Origin: Lodderomyces elongisporus
Lineage: Eukaryota; Ascomycota; Pichiomycetes; Serinales; Debaryomycetaceae
Reading direction: 5' to 3'
DNA length: 64,000 nt
Assembly (NCBI RefSeq): GCF_030384665.1
Contig: NC_083677.1
Location: 124,001-188,000 of the forward strand
Shown: positions 60,758-64,000 of the stretch, piece by piece
Layout of the letters: every line of letters begins with the position of its first letter
Numbering within the stretch: the first letter of the stretch is position 1
The notes under the pieces: generated by a model
Told to the model about the DNA's origin: nothing
Database searches by the model: none
The model's input: only the letters and a program-made list of their open reading frames with translations
Made by a program: the position numbers and the translations under genes

Positions 60758-60907
60758 AAACCGAATTACAAAGAATGGTAGCGGCGCTTCGGTGTTTCGA
60801 TGGAGGAGAGTTTATTTTCTTCTGCTGAATAATGTCAAAACCACACTACTAAAACGAAGAAGTTAAAAGAGGAAAAGAGAGAAAGAGAGAAGAAGAAAAA
60901 AGAAAGC

Positions 60908-60908
<1 letters not shown>

Positions 60909-60939
<31 letters not shown>
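60909..60939. repeat. (GT)n microsatellite
   Basis: About 15 GT units between TYS1 and UBR1. Confidence 0.85.
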
Positions 60940-60941
<2 letters not shown>

Positions 60942-61119
60942 CTGAATTGACATTTCTCAAATCTATAGAAATTGGCAAGCTTGCACCCATAAAAAATATA
61001 TCTAAACAGGGAACAAAATTATAAAAAAAAAAAGAAGAAAAACACACAACCAAATCTTACTTTTGTTATTAAAACCCTCAATTTATTGATAAAAAAAAAA
61101 ACGCTTGACTGAATCTGAT

Positions 61120-64000
61120 ATGGGCATTGATCTTAGACGGTTTTTGGTGGGATTGCCTAGGCGCATGTCCTACGATGACGATGGTTCGAAAGCACATCTC
61201 TACAAAGTATTATATTATCTAGCAACTAATAATGGTAAACTACTACAAGAGCTTTTTCCAGATATTGCAAACGAGGACTTGGAGCTTATGCTGAATTTTT
61301 CTAATCTGTTATCTTTGGAACAATTGCAAGATGTAAGCCCATTCTATAGGGTCAAGTCAAAATCACAGCCACTGCAAGAAAGTTACTCGCATCCACCTGG
61401 TCAGCCATGTGCCAGGCTATTCAAATTCAATGATCCCGTGTACAGATGCGAGGATTGTGGCTTTGATGACACGTGTGTGTTGTGTACTTATTGTTTCAAC
61501 GAAGCAGACCATCTTGGCCATAACGTAACAATGTACACATCACAAGGAACGTCTGGTGGAATATGTGATTGTGGAGACCCTGAAGCGTTTGTTAACCCTT
61601 TGAATTGCAAGTGCTCAACTTCAGAAACAAAGGCCCTGGGAGACCAAAAAGACCACCTTGATTCTGAGACTATTGACTTTCAAACGGAACAACTATTGGA
61701 AACATTCAAAATCTGCTTTGAGTATATACTCGATGTCACTAATCTATCGATATTGACTTTGCCAATGGTGCATGAACTAGTGAAATTTGGAGGATTTTCA
61801 GAAAAAGAATGGTCTGATTACTCATCTATGCCTGAGGGCCGTTACGGTGAGATTGACGTTAATTCACAAGACAAATGGTATTTGATTCTTTGGAATGATG
61901 AATTCCATGATGTTAATCAAGCAGTAGAATCTATTAAGAGCTGTAAACGATGTAATGATGACCAAGCAATAAAATTGGCAACAAAGATTGACAAAGAAGG
62001 ATATGCGATATTGCTCAAGGCTGAGAATTATAGAGAGCTCACCACGCCTAAATTTAAGGTTGAAGCTGGTGGTCTTGTTTCAACAATTGTATCTGCTCGT
62101 GATTATATGCGAAGTGTTTTTGTGAGAACGATTTTTAGCTGGTTTGAGGACTGCCTCAACTCTAAGAATAAAGCATTTCAAAGTGCTTGTAGAGCAGTTG
62201 TGACAGATTTGCTAGTCGATACTGGGTATAGTTTAGGGAAAAAGATTCCAGAACTGTTCTTTCTTGATGCGACTTTTGGCAATGACCTAAGAGAACGCTA
62301 TTTTGCCAATGGTTTACCAATAAACAATGAGTTCACCGTTTACTCTAATTCCAACGAGCTTAAAACTTTTCCAAAAAGTCACCATTCTACAATCGATCAG
62401 CAAGTTTTGCCCAAGCCATTCAAACGGTTTTCACGACTTCAGTTTTTGTTGATTTTTCAAATCCGACTTGCCAAACCAATTCGTCAAGCACTAGTTCCCA
62501 TCATAATTCCTTCATTGGTATCCCATGACAAACAAGTTTTTGCTCAACAATTTACCGAGATTTATCCAACTCTTTTAACCATACTTGCACGCTCTGACAG
62601 AGAAGACGATCTCAACTTGATTGATGAAATTGCGGCTCAACTCTATACTTGCCCTGTGACTGTGCCAAAATTGATCAAATCTGTTGGCATTGGTTATATA
62701 CTAAGCCCTGTCATTTCAATCATTGAAAACTGCTCCTCGGAATTTGAGCCTCTACATTTGAGCCACAGAGTTTACAAATTTATTGGAGACGAAAGCCATA
62801 TCAAGAGGACTATCCAGGCAGCAATTATACGTGGAATAAGAGACTTTGGTCATTTTACTTCTAGTGCTTTTAGTAAGGAGGCTTTGGCTCCGTTGATGGA
62901 ACCTGCAAATGTATTTTTCCTTATTCGGTTTATTCAACTATTCCAGGGATACTTGCCGTTAACTAGAAAGTATGGTGATCATGTTGAGCACGAGCTGTAT
63001 TTGTTTCAATTCCACTTAATCATGTCGATTCAAATTTTGAAATCTTTACAAAACTTGGCATTTTCGCAGTCTGATAACCTACTCGCGGATGCGGTAGCCG
63101 AACACTTACCAACCGTTGCATCTTCTCTTGAAATCAGTCAACCACAATTACATGAGTTGCTGGTCTGGCACCATCCTCATGGCTTGGTGTACCCTATCAC
63201 AAGCTATCTTTCTTTTCTTATCCAGAGTCGTGGGTTCGATAAATTTGTCAAAAACCAAAATCATAACAAACTAGAGCCAATTGCTGATCATTGCATTTGG
63301 AACATCGTTATGGCGTCGCAAATCAAGATAGGGTTGTGGATCAGAAATGGAGTAGGCGCTTCACGTCAAGCGTCGATGTACTTTGGAACTGCAATGTCTG
63401 AGTTTACCTTTAGACGAGATCTTCATATATTGCAAGTTGCCTTAATGACGGGTGATGCATCTTCACTAGTACGGAAAATGTTGGAGAGGTGGGAGCTATA
63501 CGAGTGGTTTCTGAATGAGTGTGCACATGATGGTACAATGTATGAGGAACGGTTTTTCTCGATTATCGAAATGTTTTTATGGATTTCATACATCTTGTTA
63601 ACAGACCGAACCTTGTTTATTGCCGGAACCACCCCTACAGAGCAAGCAAACATGGAGGCGAGACGTATAATTGCGTACCGCTTATGCGATCTGGCCAAGT
63701 CATATTCTGAATTAAAGACTAAATGTGGCTCGCTGATTACTTCATTACCAGAGTTTGACTCTATATTGAGTGAAATAGCAGAGTATCAGCCTCCTAGCTC
63801 ATTCCTAGATCTGGGACATTATAGGCTCAAGAGTTCTATGTATAAACAACTTGATCCAATGAGTGTTCACTTGAATTCAACTGACTTTCATTCTGTTTCA
63901 GAGGTAATGGCGCGCCTCATTTCAAAGCAAGACAAGATCAAAGAGGAAGATGTCATTTTCCAACCTGTTTTTCTCAATAGTGACAATAGCAACAACAGCA
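61120..64000 (+). CDS. UBR1: N-recognin ubiquitin ligase Ubr1 (5' part only)
   Basis: Open from ATG 61120 to the window end without a stop, 960 codons, about half of the family's usual 1,900-1,950 residues; the RING and C-terminal domains lie outside. Ubr1 is the E3 of the Arg/N-degron pathway and works with the E2 Rad6. The UBR box (about 93-166) is complete: CARLFKFNDPVYRCEDCGFD, DDTCVLCTYCFNEADHLGHN and GGICDCGDPEAF, with zinc-binding Cys and His in place; it binds type 1 basic N-termini. A ClpS-like domain follows (about 250-310, WYLILWNDEFHDVNQAVESI) for type 2 hydrophobic N-termini. The strength of the UBR box argues for Ubr1 over the paralogue Ubr2. Divergent from TYS1. Confidence 0.92.
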   Translation, partial: MGIDLRRFLVGLPRRMSYDDDGSKAHLYKVLYYLATNNGKLLQELFPDIANEDLELMLNFSNLLSLEQLQDVSPFYRVKSKSQPLQESYSHPPGQPCARLFKFNDPVYRCEDCGFDDTCVLCTYCFNEADHLGHNVTMYTSQGTSGGICDCGDPEAFVNPLNCKCSTSETKALGDQKDHLDSETIDFQTEQLLETFKICFEYILDVTNLSILTLPMVHELVKFGGFSEKEWSDYSSMPEGRYGEIDVNSQDKWYLILWNDEFHDVNQAVESIKSCKRCNDDQAIKLATKIDKEGYAILLKAENYRELTTPKFKVEAGGLVSTIVSARDYMRSVFVRTIFSWFEDCLNSKNKAFQSACRAVVTDLLVDTGYSLGKKIPELFFLDATFGNDLRERYFANGLPINNEFTVYSNSNELKTFPKSHHSTIDQQVLPKPFKRFSRLQFLLIFQIRLAKPIRQALVPIIIPSLVSHDKQVFAQQFTEIYPTLLTILARSDREDDLNLIDEIAAQLYTCPVTVPKLIKSVGIGYILSPVISIIENCSSEFEPLHLSHRVYKFIGDESHIKRTIQAAIIRGIRDFGHFTSSAFSKEALAPLMEPANVFFLIRFIQLFQGYLPLTRKYGDHVEHELYLFQFHLIMSIQILKSLQNLAFSQSDNLLADAVAEHLPTVASSLEISQPQLHELLVWHHPHGLVYPITSYLSFLIQSRGFDKFVKNQNHNKLEPIADHCIWNIVMASQIKIGLWIRNGVGASRQASMYFGTAMSEFTFRRDLHILQVALMTGDASSLVRKMLERWELYEWFLNECAHDGTMYEERFFSIIEMFLWISYILLTDRTLFIAGTTPTEQANMEARRIIAYRLCDLAKSYSELKTKCGSLITSLPEFDSILSEIAEYQPPSSFLDLGHYRLKSSMYKQLDPMSVHLNSTDFHSVSEVMARLISKQDKIKEEDVIFQPVFLNSDNSNNS

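Larger units (their letters stand above)
60590..61119. other. Divergent promoter TYS1 / UBR1
   Basis: 530 bp with a Gcn4-type TGACTCA (60751-60757), a GT dinucleotide run (about 60909-60939) and A-rich tracts. No gene. Confidence 0.6.

Noticed and set aside
1..64000. Mobile elements, LTRs, virus-derived genes or CRISPR arrays
   Set aside because: No integrase, reverse transcriptase, transposase, paired terminal repeats or spaced repeat array was seen; the repeats present are simple tandem repeats.

Overview
The window is nuclear chromosomal DNA of a budding yeast, almost certainly of the CTG-Ser (CUG=Ser) clade. The best guess is the Lodderomyces elongisporus / Candida parapsilosis group. 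Reasons: AT-rich intergenic DNA full of homopolymers and microsatellites; compact, almost intronless genes; one intron with perfect yeast signals (GTATGT, TACTAAC, TAG); orthologues that CTG-clade yeasts have but Saccharomyces lacks (DPM3, an RCHY1-type CHY zinc-finger protein); and in-frame CTG codons that fall in weakly conserved places. The species and genetic code are inference. No rRNA, tRNA, transposon, LTR or CRISPR array was found.

Layout. 1-4390: gene-free. 4391-10794: MDH1 (-), TFC1 (+), DPM3 (+) and a mitochondrial OXLD1-like protein (-). 10795-15135: 4.3 kb gene-free stretch upstream of PHO89 (+). 17812-24502: CAP2 (+), a TDA11-like protein (-), an unidentified multi-pass membrane protein (+) and CLC1 (-). 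25256-35948: NEM1 (-), a CHY/RING zinc-finger E3 candidate (-) and a GPB1/GPB2-like kelch protein (+). 36361-43461: TIM10 (+), CYT2 (-), ERV29 (-), SKI6 (-), GPI14 (-). 43868-51111: a KPWE-motif PEX39-like protein (+), an SLC25 carrier (-), HGH1 (+), TFG1 (-), ERG8 (-). 51449-57758: TYR1 (+), ARL1 (-), GLC8 (+), ZUO1 (-), SDO1 (-). 58387-64000: QCR9 (-, spliced), TYS1 (-) and the first half of UBR1 (+), cut by the window end.

The genes are housekeeping and act separately; there is no operon-like system. Loose themes are mitochondrial respiration and import (MDH1, CYT2, TIM10, QCR9), ER/Golgi traffic and glycolipid synthesis (DPM3, GPI14, ERV29, ARL1, CLC1), translation and ribosome assembly (ZUO1, SDO1, TYS1, HGH1) and phosphate or PKA/PP1 signalling (PHO89, GPB-like, GLC8). 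Promoter motifs fit some of them: CCAAT boxes near MDH1 and QCR9, and a Gcn4 site before TYS1. I found no convincing undescribed multi-gene system. The most useful observations are the QCR9 gene with a six-base first exon, the PEX39-like gene, a possible non-AUG extension of CYT2 built on a 12-bp repeat, a perfect 10-bp repeat array before ZUO1, and three possible tiny genes in spacers.
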